Part shown: positions 29,881 to 37,353 of the stretch, piece after piece
How the letters are laid out: every line of letters starts with the position of its first letter
Numbering within the stretch: the first letter of the stretch is position 1
NCBI GenBank assembly: GCA_040414855.1
Contig: JBEDUQ010000414.1
Location: 1-37,353 of the forward strand
DNA: 37,353 nt
Source of the DNA: DASVXQ01 sp040414855
GTDB taxonomy: Bacteria > Actinomycetota > CALGFH01
Direction of reading: 5' to 3'
Made by a program: the position numbers and the translations under genes
Notes under the pieces: generated by a model
Seen by the model: only the letters and a program-made list of their open reading frames with translations
What the model was told of the DNA's origin: nothing
Database searches by the model: none

Positions 29881-30414
29881 ATGCTTTTCTCCCTGCACGA
29901 AGGGCGGGAGGTGAAGTGCGTGCCGGTCCAGGACGCAAGTGGTGGGGCGCTCGGGGTCGGGGTGGGCGATCGCTGGCCGGTCGCGAGTCTCGAAGCACAT
30001 GACGGTGGGCGGATCGACTTCACGGCCCTCGACGGTCCCGTGGTCGTCTACTTCTATCCCAAGGACGGCACGCCGACCTGCACCCGCGAGGCGGCCGAGT
30101 TCAACCGGGCCTACGGGCGCTACCGCGAGGCCGGGGTCGGGCTGGTCGGCGTGAGCGTCGACTCGGCCAGCGACCACGAGTGCTTCGTAACCGACGAGGG
30201 CCTCCAGTTCCCGTTGGTCAGCGACGCCGACGCCAGCATCGCCAAGCGAGTCGGCGTGCTCCAGGACTTCGGAAAGTACGGCGAGCTGGCGGGCAGGGTG
30301 ACCTTCCTGGTCGACCGCGAAGGCATCGTCCGGCGCGTGTGGCGGCTCGAGGACGCCGACGTCGAAGCGCACCCTGGCGACGCGCTCGACGCCGCGAGGG
30401 AGCTTGCCGGGTGA
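29881..30414 (+). CDS. Peroxiredoxin (BCP/AhpC-TSA family)
   Basis: A 177-residue thioredoxin-fold peroxidase that reduces hydrogen peroxide and organic hydroperoxides. The peroxidatic Cys is C67 in DGTPTCTREAAEF. The second Cys five residues later that is found in E. coli Bcp is absent (TREAAE follows). C101 (DHECF) is a possible resolving Cys; otherwise it acts as a 1-Cys type. The first 30 residues before VGDRWP are longer than usual for the family, so the true start could be later, but the ATG at 29881 has GGAG seven to eight bases upstream. Its stop overlaps the start of the bicupin gene by four bases (GTGA). Confidence 0.9.
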   Translation: MLFSLHEGREVKCVPVQDASGGALGVGVGDRWPVASLEAHDGGRIDFTALDGPVVVYFYPKDGTPTCTREAAEFNRAYGRYREAGVGLVGVSVDSASDHECFVTDEGLQFPLVSDADASIAKRVGVLQDFGKYGELAGRVTFLVDREGIVRRVWRLEDADVEAHPGDALDAARELAG

Positions 30415-31169
30415 CCGCGACGCTGGTCGATGAGCACGAGGTACCGGAGCATCGCGAGCCGGGGGACAACGCCACCGTCCGGGTCACGCTCGACGCCTCG
30501 GTCGGCTGCCGCAACGTCACCCAGCGGGTGCTCCGTTTCGACGCCGGCCGCTCCACCACGCGCGTGACCGGTTGCGAGGAGGTCTGGTTCGTGGCCGCCG
30601 GCCGCGGCACCCTGCTGGTCGGGGACGGCCGGCACCAGCTCGAGCCGGAGCTCGGCGTGCTGCTCGACCCCGGCGTCGCCTGGGCGGTCGAGACCCGCGA
30701 CGGCGGGCTGGTGGTGGTCGCGGTCCAGGTGCCCAGCGCCGGCGAGCCGGTGGCCGACCGCCGGCCGGCGATCGTGCGGCTCGCCGACCAGGAGGCCATC
30801 ACCACCGGCGACCGCGAGTTCCGGGTCCTGGTCGACCCCGGGGTCGGCTGCCGGGGCGTGACCCAGTTCGTCGGCTGGATCCCGCCGGGTCGCGCGCCGA
30901 CCCATCACCACACCTATGAAGAGGTCGTCTACGTTCTCGGAGGCGAGGGCCTCCTCCACCTTGACGAGGGCACCCGGCCGATCGGAGCCGGGTCGTGCCT
31001 GCACCTGCCGCCGCCGGTCGAGCACTGCCTCGAGAACACCGGCACGACGCCGCTCCGGGTGCTCGGGGTGTTCCACCCCGCGGGCAGCCCGGCGGCAAAG
31101 AAGGAAGTCGGCACGACCGACGACCCGGCGCGGGCGACAGCGGGCGAGTCAGGAGCCGAAGGCCAGTAG
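30411..31169 (+). CDS. Bicupin protein with one degenerate cupin domain
   Basis: A 252-residue protein with two cupin beta-barrels. The C-terminal cupin has the metal motif H-H-H-x4-E (PTHHHTYEEVVYVLGGEG, near residues 164-180) and a late His in PPVEHCLENTG, so it should bind a metal. In the N-terminal cupin the matching segment is STTRVTGCEEVWFV, without His, so it has lost the metal site and is probably structural or regulatory. Function unknown: oxalate decarboxylase-like, quercetinase-like or sensor roles are all possible. GTG 30411 overlaps the peroxiredoxin stop, with GAGGGAG eight bases upstream. This tight coupling suggests a role linked to peroxide or oxidised substrates. Confidence 0.8.
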   Translation: MTATLVDEHEVPEHREPGDNATVRVTLDASVGCRNVTQRVLRFDAGRSTTRVTGCEEVWFVAAGRGTLLVGDGRHQLEPELGVLLDPGVAWAVETRDGGLVVVAVQVPSAGEPVADRRPAIVRLADQEAITTGDREFRVLVDPGVGCRGVTQFVGWIPPGRAPTHHHTYEEVVYVLGGEGLLHLDEGTRPIGAGSCLHLPPPVEHCLENTGTTPLRVLGVFHPAGSPAAKKEVGTTDDPARATAGESGAEGQ

Positions 31170-31228
31170 GGGCTGCCTGGCGGAAGGCGATCATGCGCCG
31201 CCGCCAGCTCAACGGAAAGGGTCAGGAA

Positions 31229-32368
31229 ATGCGCAGGTTGCGGTGGGCGGGCATGCTGGCGACAGCGATCGTGCTGGTCGTCGCCGGGTGCTCGAGCGAC
31301 GACTCGGGCGGCGGCTCGGGCGGACAGGCGGCGTCGTGCAAGGGTTCGGTCGGGGTGATGGGCCCGTTCACGGGTGACGCCGCCTCGATCGGCAAGGAGC
31401 AGCTCAACTGGGCCAAGTTCGCGGTGGAGCGCTTCAACACCGACAACAAGACCAGCTACGCGCTGGTCGAGGGCGACACCCAGCTGGACCCCGCGCAGGC
31501 CAGCACGGTGGCGCAGCAATTCCTCTCCAACGACGCGATCAAGGGCGTCGTCGGCCCGGCCGGCAGCCAGGAGGTCGAGGCCGTCGGTCCCATCTACACC
31601 CGCGCCAACCTCGGCTTCGTGTCCGGCTCGGCGACCAAGACCACGCTCACCGACGGCACCCGGCCGACCTTCTTCCGGGTGGTGCCCCGCGACGACGTCC
31701 AGGGCCCGACCGACGCCACCTACATGATCGACAACCTCAAGGTGAAGAAGGTCATGATCATCGACGACCAGACCTCGTACTCGACCGGTCTGGCCGACGC
31801 CACCGACCAGGCGCTCAAGGGCGGCGGGGTCACCACCTCGCGCGAGTCGGTCAACCAGAAGCAGAGCGACTTCTCGTCGCTGGTGAGCAAGGTCAGCGCC
31901 GACACCGACGCGGTCTTCCTGCCGTGGCAGCTCGCCGCCAAGGCGCAGGTCTTCAGCCAGCAGCTCTCCGAGCAGGGCAAGAAGGCGATCATCTTCGGCA
32001 CCGACGGTCTCTTCTCGCCGAGCGACTTCAAGGCCGACGGCTCCTACGTCTCCTCGTTCGCGCCTGACATCAAGGCGATCCCGGCCTCCGCCGACCTGGT
32101 CAGCGCTTACAGCACCAAATACGGCGAGTTCGGGACCTTCGGGCCGCCGACCTTCGCGGCCACCCAGATCGTGCTGACGGCGATGAACGAGGCCTGCAAG
32201 GCCGGCAACCTCGACCGCAAGAGCGTGGTCGACAAGCTGAAGACCACCAACATCAGCAACTCGATCCTCGGCAGCGACCTGAAGTTCAACTCCAGCGGCG
32301 ACGTCGAGGGCGCGAAGTTCTACATCTTCAAGATCCAGGGCGGGAAGTACACCCTGGCCAACCAGTAG
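31229..32368 (+). CDS. livK: Branched-chain amino acid ABC transporter, substrate-binding lipoprotein
   Basis: A 379-residue periplasmic-binding-protein type I (LivJ/LivK family) lipoprotein. It has a signal peptide with the lipobox LVVAGC, C21 being the lipid-attachment residue, and a Gly/Ser-rich tether after it. The mature part has the family pattern GVMGPFTGDAASIGKEQLNWAKFAVE, VVGPAGSQEVEAV and KKVMIIDDQTSYSTGLAD. The ATG at 31229 is preferred because AAAGGG lies seven bases upstream; the ATG at 31193 would add 12 residues ahead of the signal. Such proteins bind branched-chain amino acids, amides, urea or aromatic acids, and the ligand cannot be told here. First gene of the liv transport operon. 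Confidence 0.92.
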   Translation: MRRLRWAGMLATAIVLVVAGCSSDDSGGGSGGQAASCKGSVGVMGPFTGDAASIGKEQLNWAKFAVERFNTDNKTSYALVEGDTQLDPAQASTVAQQFLSNDAIKGVVGPAGSQEVEAVGPIYTRANLGFVSGSATKTTLTDGTRPTFFRVVPRDDVQGPTDATYMIDNLKVKKVMIIDDQTSYSTGLADATDQALKGGGVTTSRESVNQKQSDFSSLVSKVSADTDAVFLPWQLAAKAQVFSQQLSEQGKKAIIFGTDGLFSPSDFKADGSYVSSFAPDIKAIPASADLVSAYSTKYGEFGTFGPPTFAATQIVLTAMNEACKAGNLDRKSVVDKLKTTNISNSILGSDLKFNSSGDVEGAKFYIFKIQGGKYTLANQ

Positions 32369-32371
32369 CCG

Positions 32372-33289
32372 ATGCGATTCCTCGTCCAGCAGCTCGTCAA
32401 CGGGCTCACCCTCGGGAGCGTCTACGCGCTGATCGCGCTGGGCTACTCGATGGTGTACGGGATCCTCAAGCTGTTGAACTTCGCCCACGGTGAGGTCTAC
32501 ATGGTGGGCGCGTTCATCGGCTACGGGGTGCTCACCGTGCTCGGCGGCGCGGCCGACCCTTCGGTCGCCGTGCCGCTGCTGATCATCGCGATGTTCCTCG
32601 CCGCGATGGTCGGCTGCGGGCTGCTGGGCGTGGCGATCGAGCGGTTCGCCTACCGGCCGCTGCGCGACGCGCCGCGGATCGCGCCGCTGATCAGCGCTCT
32701 CGGCGTGTCGTTCTTCCTCCAGTCGAGCGCGCTGCTGCTGTTCAGCGCGCGCTTCCGGAGCTACGACACGCCCCGGCTGATCAGCTTCGAGACCGGCATC
32801 AACGCCGGTCCGCTGCGGATCTCACTGGTGCGGATCCTGGTGATCGTGACCGCGATCGCGCTGATGGCCGCGCTGACCATGCTGGTCGGCCGCACCCGCC
32901 TCGGCAGGGCCATCCGCGCGACCGCGGTCGATCGCGAGGCGGCGATGATGATGGGCGTCGACGTCGACAAGGTGATCGTCGCGACCTTCTTCATCGGCTC
33001 GGCGCTTGCCGGCGCCGGCGGGGTGATGTTCGGCCTGGTGTTCTCGAACGTGTACCACCTGATGGGGTTCACGGCCGGGCTCAAGGGCTTCACCGCCGCG
33101 GTGGTCGGCGGCATCGGCTCGGTGCCCGGGGCGATGCTCGGCGGTCTGCTGATCGGCCTGGCCGAGGCGTTCGCGTCGGGCTACATCTCCTCGACCTTCC
33201 AGGACCTGATCGTGTTCCTGATCCTGGTCGCGGTGATGCTGCTGCGGCCGCGAGGGCTGCTCGGCGTGGCCGCCCTGGACAAGGTGTGA
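32372..33289 (+). CDS. livH: Branched-chain amino acid ABC permease LivH
   Basis: A 305-residue inner-membrane permease with about eight helices. The N-terminus FLVQQLVNGLTLGSVYALIALGYSMVYGILKLLNFAHGE is the classic LivH opening. IRATAVDREAAMMMGVDVDKV is the EAA-like cytoplasmic loop that contacts the ATPases, and the end LRPRGLLG is typical. It forms the channel with LivM. The ATG follows the livK stop by three bases without a clear ribosome site, so translation is probably coupled. Confidence 0.96.
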   Translation: MRFLVQQLVNGLTLGSVYALIALGYSMVYGILKLLNFAHGEVYMVGAFIGYGVLTVLGGAADPSVAVPLLIIAMFLAAMVGCGLLGVAIERFAYRPLRDAPRIAPLISALGVSFFLQSSALLLFSARFRSYDTPRLISFETGINAGPLRISLVRILVIVTAIALMAALTMLVGRTRLGRAIRATAVDREAAMMMGVDVDKVIVATFFIGSALAGAGGVMFGLVFSNVYHLMGFTAGLKGFTAAVVGGIGSVPGAMLGGLLIGLAEAFASGYISSTFQDLIVFLILVAVMLLRPRGLLGVAALDKV

Positions 33290-33296
33290 GCGAGCG

Positions 33297-34745
33297 GTGG
33301 ACGAGGGACCTGGGCTGAGGATCGGGGTCGACGACTGGGCCGCCGAGGCCGACACCCGGACCGACCGCGGCGGCGGCCCGTTCGGCAACATGCGGCGCCA
33401 GCTCGACCGGGTCGGCGACGGCTGGCGGCTGGCGCTGCTGGTGGCGGTGGTCGCGGCCGTGCCGGTGCTCGGCGGCTCGCAGTTCGTGATCCGCGTCGGC
33501 ATCAACGCGCTGCTGTTCGCCCTGCTGGCGCTGGGGCTGAACGTGATCGTCGGCGAGGCCGGGCTGCTCGACCTCGGCTACATCGCCTTCTACGGCTTCG
33601 GCGCGTACAGCTACGCGCTGCTGTCGTCCCAGCAGTTCCATCTCCACTGGCCGAGCGAGATCACCATCGTGGTGGTAACGGTCGCCACCGCGGGGCTCGG
33701 CCTGCTGCTGGGCCTGCCGTCGCGGCGGCTGCTCGGCGACTACCTGGCGATCGTCACGCTGTTCTTCGGCCAGATGTTCGTGCAGCTCACCACCAACCTC
33801 GACCGCTTCCAGCCGCCGTGGGCGTCCAAGCCGCTCAACGTCACCGGCGGTCCCAACGGCATCTTCGGGGTCGACCCGATCCGCATCGGCCCGGTCCACC
33901 TGATCAGCCAGGAGGACTACTTCTACCTGCTGCTGGGCCTGCTGACGGTGGCGATTGTGGCGCTCTACCGGCTCGGCGGCTCGCGCACCGGGCGCGCCTG
34001 GCGGGCGCTGCGCGAGGACTCGACCGCCGCCGAGCTGTCGGGGATCCCGGTGCGGCGCCTGAAGCTGTTCGCGTTCGCGGTCGGCGGCGCCATCGCCGGC
34101 CTGTCGGGGACCGTGTTCGCCGCGGTCCAGCTCGGCGTCTTCCCGTCGAACTTCGACGTCACCCTGCTGATCATGATCTACGCGGCGGTCGTGCTCGGGG
34201 GCACCGGCAGCCTGCCCGGCGTGCTGCTCGGCGCCGCGGTGATCAGCGTCGTCCCGGAGGTCCTCCGCGACCCCGAGCACGGCCGGCTGCTGTTCTACGG
34301 CGTGTTGCTGGTGCTGCTGCTGTCGAGGCCGCGGCCGTGGTGGCGGCCGGTCGCGGTGCTGGCGGGAACGGTCGCGCTCGGCCTGGTGGTGCGGCTGATC
34401 GCCGAGGCCGCCTGGCCCGACGCCACCACCGTCGCCGGCGCGGGCTCCGACGCGCTCGGCAAGCTCCTCGGCAGCTGGGTGGTGGTCCCGACCAACCCGG
34501 TCGCGATCGGCAACGCCGCCTTCCTGCTGCTGGTCGCCGCCGTGCTGGCGCTCACCAGGCTGCGCGGCCTGGCGCGGACGGTCGCGATCGTGCCGGTGGT
34601 GTGGCTGGCCGCATTCGTGTGGGAGAGCCGGCTCGCCTCCGAGCCGAGCGTGACCCGTCAGCTCCTGCTCGGCGCGATCCTCGTGGTGATGATGAACGCC
34701 CGCCCGCACGGCCTGCTGGGGCGGCCCAGGGTCGAGGTGCTCTGA
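33297..34745 (+). CDS. livM: Branched-chain amino acid ABC permease LivM with extended C-terminus
   Basis: A 482-residue permease of the LivM family. ALGLNVIVGEAGLLDLGYIAFYGFGAYSYALL and the EAA-type loop LREDSTAAELSGIPVRRLKLFAFAVGGAIAG are typical. It is longer than the usual 300-420 residues. After GRLLFYGVLLVLLLSRPRP (near residue 340) there is an added region of about 120 residues with roughly four hydrophobic segments, before the standard ending RPHGLLGRP. There is also a charged 40-residue N-terminal extension. The start is GTG 33297, seven bases after livH stops. The stop shares a base with the livG start (TGATG). Confidence 0.93.
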   Translation: MDEGPGLRIGVDDWAAEADTRTDRGGGPFGNMRRQLDRVGDGWRLALLVAVVAAVPVLGGSQFVIRVGINALLFALLALGLNVIVGEAGLLDLGYIAFYGFGAYSYALLSSQQFHLHWPSEITIVVVTVATAGLGLLLGLPSRRLLGDYLAIVTLFFGQMFVQLTTNLDRFQPPWASKPLNVTGGPNGIFGVDPIRIGPVHLISQEDYFYLLLGLLTVAIVALYRLGGSRTGRAWRALREDSTAAELSGIPVRRLKLFAFAVGGAIAGLSGTVFAAVQLGVFPSNFDVTLLIMIYAAVVLGGTGSLPGVLLGAAVISVVPEVLRDPEHGRLLFYGVLLVLLLSRPRPWWRPVAVLAGTVALGLVVRLIAEAAWPDATTVAGAGSDALGKLLGSWVVVPTNPVAIGNAAFLLLVAAVLALTRLRGLARTVAIVPVVWLAAFVWESRLASEPSVTRQLLLGAILVVMMNARPHGLLGRPRVEVL

Positions 34746-35526
34746 TGGCGCGGCTGCTCGAGCTGGAGGGCGTCAGCAAGCGCTTCGGCGGCCTCGCTGT
34801 GATCAGCGACCTCGAGCTGCACGTCGACGAGGGCGAGGTGGTCAGCGTGATCGGCCCCAACGGGGCCGGCAAGACCACCCTGTTCAACCTGATCACCGGG
34901 GTCTACCAGCCCGATGCGGGCACGATCCGGCTCGACGGCCGCAACCTGGTCGGGCTCGACCCGCACGCGATCACGCGGCTCGGCATCGCCAGGACCTTTC
35001 AGAGCGTGCGGCTGTTCCTCAACATGAGCGTGAAGGAGAACGTGATGGCGGCGGCGTACGGGCACACCCGCGCCCGGCCGTGGCAGTCGGTGCTGCGCAC
35101 GCCGGCGGCCAGGCGCGAGGAGCGCGCCACCGCCGAGCTGGCCGAGCGGCACCTCGCCTTCTTCGGGTCGCGGCTGGTCGGCTATCGCCACAACCAGCCC
35201 GCCTACAGCCTCTCCTACGCCAACCGGCGGCGGTTGGAGATCGCCAGGGCGATGGCGACCCAGCCTCGGATCCTGCTGCTCGACGAGCCGGCCGCCGGCA
35301 TGAACCCGGCCGAGACCCACGAGATGACCGAGCTGATCGGGCGCCTGCGCGACGAGGGCGGCTACACCATCCTGGTGATCGAGCACGACATGCACGTGGT
35401 CGCCGGCGTCTCCGACCGGGTGGTCGCGCTCGACCACGGCGTCAAGATCAGCCAGGGCCGCTTCCAGGAGGTCGCCAGCGACCCGCGGGTGATCGAGGCC
35501 TACCTTGGCCTTTCGGGGGAGCGCTG

Positions 35527-35527
<1 letters not shown>
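34745..35527 (+). CDS. livG: Branched-chain amino acid ABC ATPase LivG
   Basis: A 260-residue ATPase of the LivG type. Walker A is GPNGAGKTT (about residues 38-46), Q-loop TFQSVRLF, and Walker B ILLLDEPAAGMNP with the H-loop in VIEHDMHVV. The signature is LSYANRRRLEIARAM, the LivG-style form in which LSYGQ is altered, here SLSYANRRR. The insert TPAARREERATAELAERHLAFFG is typical of LivG. The ATG overlaps the livM stop by one base. It pairs with LivF to drive transport. Confidence 0.96.
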
Positions 35528-36229
<702 letters not shown>

Positions 36230-36243
<14 letters not shown>

Positions 36244-37353
36244 CCTGCCCGACGGCGTCCGCGACCGCTTCCCGATCTTCCAGCGCAAGGTGTACGTCAA
36301 CAGCTGCTCGCAGGGCGCCCTCTCGGACAGCGTGCGCGGCGCCTACATGAGCTACCTCACCGACTGGGACCAGCGCGGCGCGCCGTGGGAGTACTGGGTC
36401 GAGCTGATGGAGGCCGCCAGGGCGGAGTTCGCCGGGCTGGTCGGCGCCGACGGCGACGAGGTCGCGGTGACCACCTCGGTGTCGGCGGGGGTGAGCGCGC
36501 TCGCCAGCGCCTTCCGCTTCGACGAGGGCCGCGACACGATCGTGGTCAGCGACTTCGAGTTCCCGACCATCGGCCAGATCTGGCACGCCCAGGAGGCGCG
36601 CGGCGCGCGGGTGGTGCACGTGCCGGCCGCCCCGGACGGGACCATCCCGATCGAGCGCTTCGAGCAGGTGGTGGACGACAGCACCGCGCTGGTCGCGGTG
36701 ACGGCGGTGTGCTTCCGGAACGGCTCGCGGCTGGACGTCGACGCGGTCACCCGGCTGGCGCACGCGCGCGGCGCCAAGGTGCTGGTCGACGCCTACCAGG
36801 CGGCCGGCGCCATCCCGATCGACGTGCACGCGATGGACGTCGACTTCCTCGCCGCCGGAGTGCTCAAGTACCTGCTCGGGTCGGCCGGGCTCGCGTTCCT
36901 GTACTGCAAGGGCGAGCACGTCGAGAAGCTGGTGCCGACCGCGACCGGCTGGTTCGCGGACGCCGACATCTTCAAGATGGACATCCACGACTACTCGCCG
37001 TCGCCGACCGCGCGCCGCTTCGAGGCGGGCACGCCGCCGGTGCCCAACATCTACGCGGGCATCGCCGGGATCCGGCTGATGCGCGAGATCGGCGTGGCCG
37101 AGACCGCCGCGCATGTCCGCGGCCTCAACGACCTGCTGCTCGAGGGTCTCGACGACCTCGGCGCCAATGTGGTCACCCCGCGCGACCCGAACCTGCGCGG
37201 GCCGCTGGTCACGGTCGCCTCCACCGACGTCGGCGCGCTGGTCGAGGCGCTCGCCGCCGACGACGTCGTGCTTTCGTCGCGCGACGACAACCTGCGGATC
37301 TCGCCGCACTGCTACAACAACGCCGACGACATCCGCGCGGTGGTCGACGCGCT
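36230..37353 (+). CDS. Class V aminotransferase-fold PLP enzyme (3' truncated by window end)
   Basis: A PLP-dependent enzyme of the class V (NifS/kynureninase/isopenicillin-N-epimerase) group; 374 codons are visible with no stop before the edge. The PLP lysine is K213 in AGVLKYLLGSAG. KVYVNSCSQGALSDSVRGAY opens the fold, SAGVSALASAF lies in the phosphate region, and VLVDAYQAAGAIPIDV carries the conserved Asp. Start: TTG 36230, inside the end of livF, chosen because GAGGAGGG lies six to seven bases upstream and the protein aligns from there (MAARDLPDGVRDRFPIF). The 14-base overlap suggests translation is coupled to the transporter, so the enzyme may act on the imported compound. Cysteine-desulfurase-like or racemase activity is possible; substrate unknown. 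Confidence 0.88.

Overview
The window is about 37 kb of very GC-rich DNA (roughly 70-74% by eye) with strongly G/C-biased third codon positions, frequent GTG and TTG starts, and many start/stop overlaps of 1 to 4 bases. Gene content is actinobacterial in style: FMN-binding split-barrel proteins, a MoxR-type ATPase with a VWA partner, a CysA-type rhodanese, a YwrD-like gamma-glutamyltransferase and a complete Liv-type ABC transporter. I infer a high-GC actinobacterium, probably not one of the well-studied genera, but I cannot place it further. No rRNA, tRNA, CRISPR array, insertion sequence, integrase or phage gene is visible. It reads as ordinary chromosome with single genes and short operons.

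Layout. 1-5.2 kb: end of an unknown gene, a quinone oxidoreductase behind a TetR regulator, a divergent ferritin-like di-iron protein followed by two strong hairpins, and a metal-dependent amidohydrolase. 5.2-7.8 kb: a secreted alpha/beta hydrolase (minus strand) and a 5'-3' exonuclease-domain protein. 7.9-11.6 kb: a 63-residue membrane protein, a MoxR/ChlI-like AAA+ ATPase and an overlapping VWA protein. 11.6-14.7 kb: dUTPase, a membrane-type protein of unknown role and an aminotransferase. 14.8-20.2 kb: an unusual flavin-flavoured neighbourhood with two UbiX/Pad1-like genes (one canonical, one lacking substrate-binding residues), two small split-barrel proteins, an MFS exporter and an orphan NarL-type sensor kinase. 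The kinase gene lies 32 bases upstream of the divergent UbiX copy on the same strand. 20.5-23.7 kb: NADP-type glutamate dehydrogenase and gamma-glutamyltransferase, both glutamate-related. 23.7-26.4 kb (minus strand): a cysteine-rich protein of unknown function, a PfkB sugar/nucleoside kinase and a rhodanese. 26.9-29.8 kb: an MbfA-like ferritin/VIT iron transporter, an adenylate-kinase-like protein and CobT. 29.9-37.35 kb: a peroxiredoxin overlapping a bicupin gene, then livK-livH-livM-livG-livF, then a class V aminotransferase-fold gene that overlaps livF and runs off the end.

The most interesting points are the degenerate UbiX paralogue paired with a membrane sensor kinase, two hairpins behind the ferritin-like gene (one with G-U pairs only on the coding-strand transcript, the other covering the first possible start of the next gene), the LivM homologue with a roughly 120-residue C-terminal insertion, and a 527-base region upstream of the rhodanese that may hold a small leader ORF. 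Functional calls rest on motifs recognised by eye. No database search was run.
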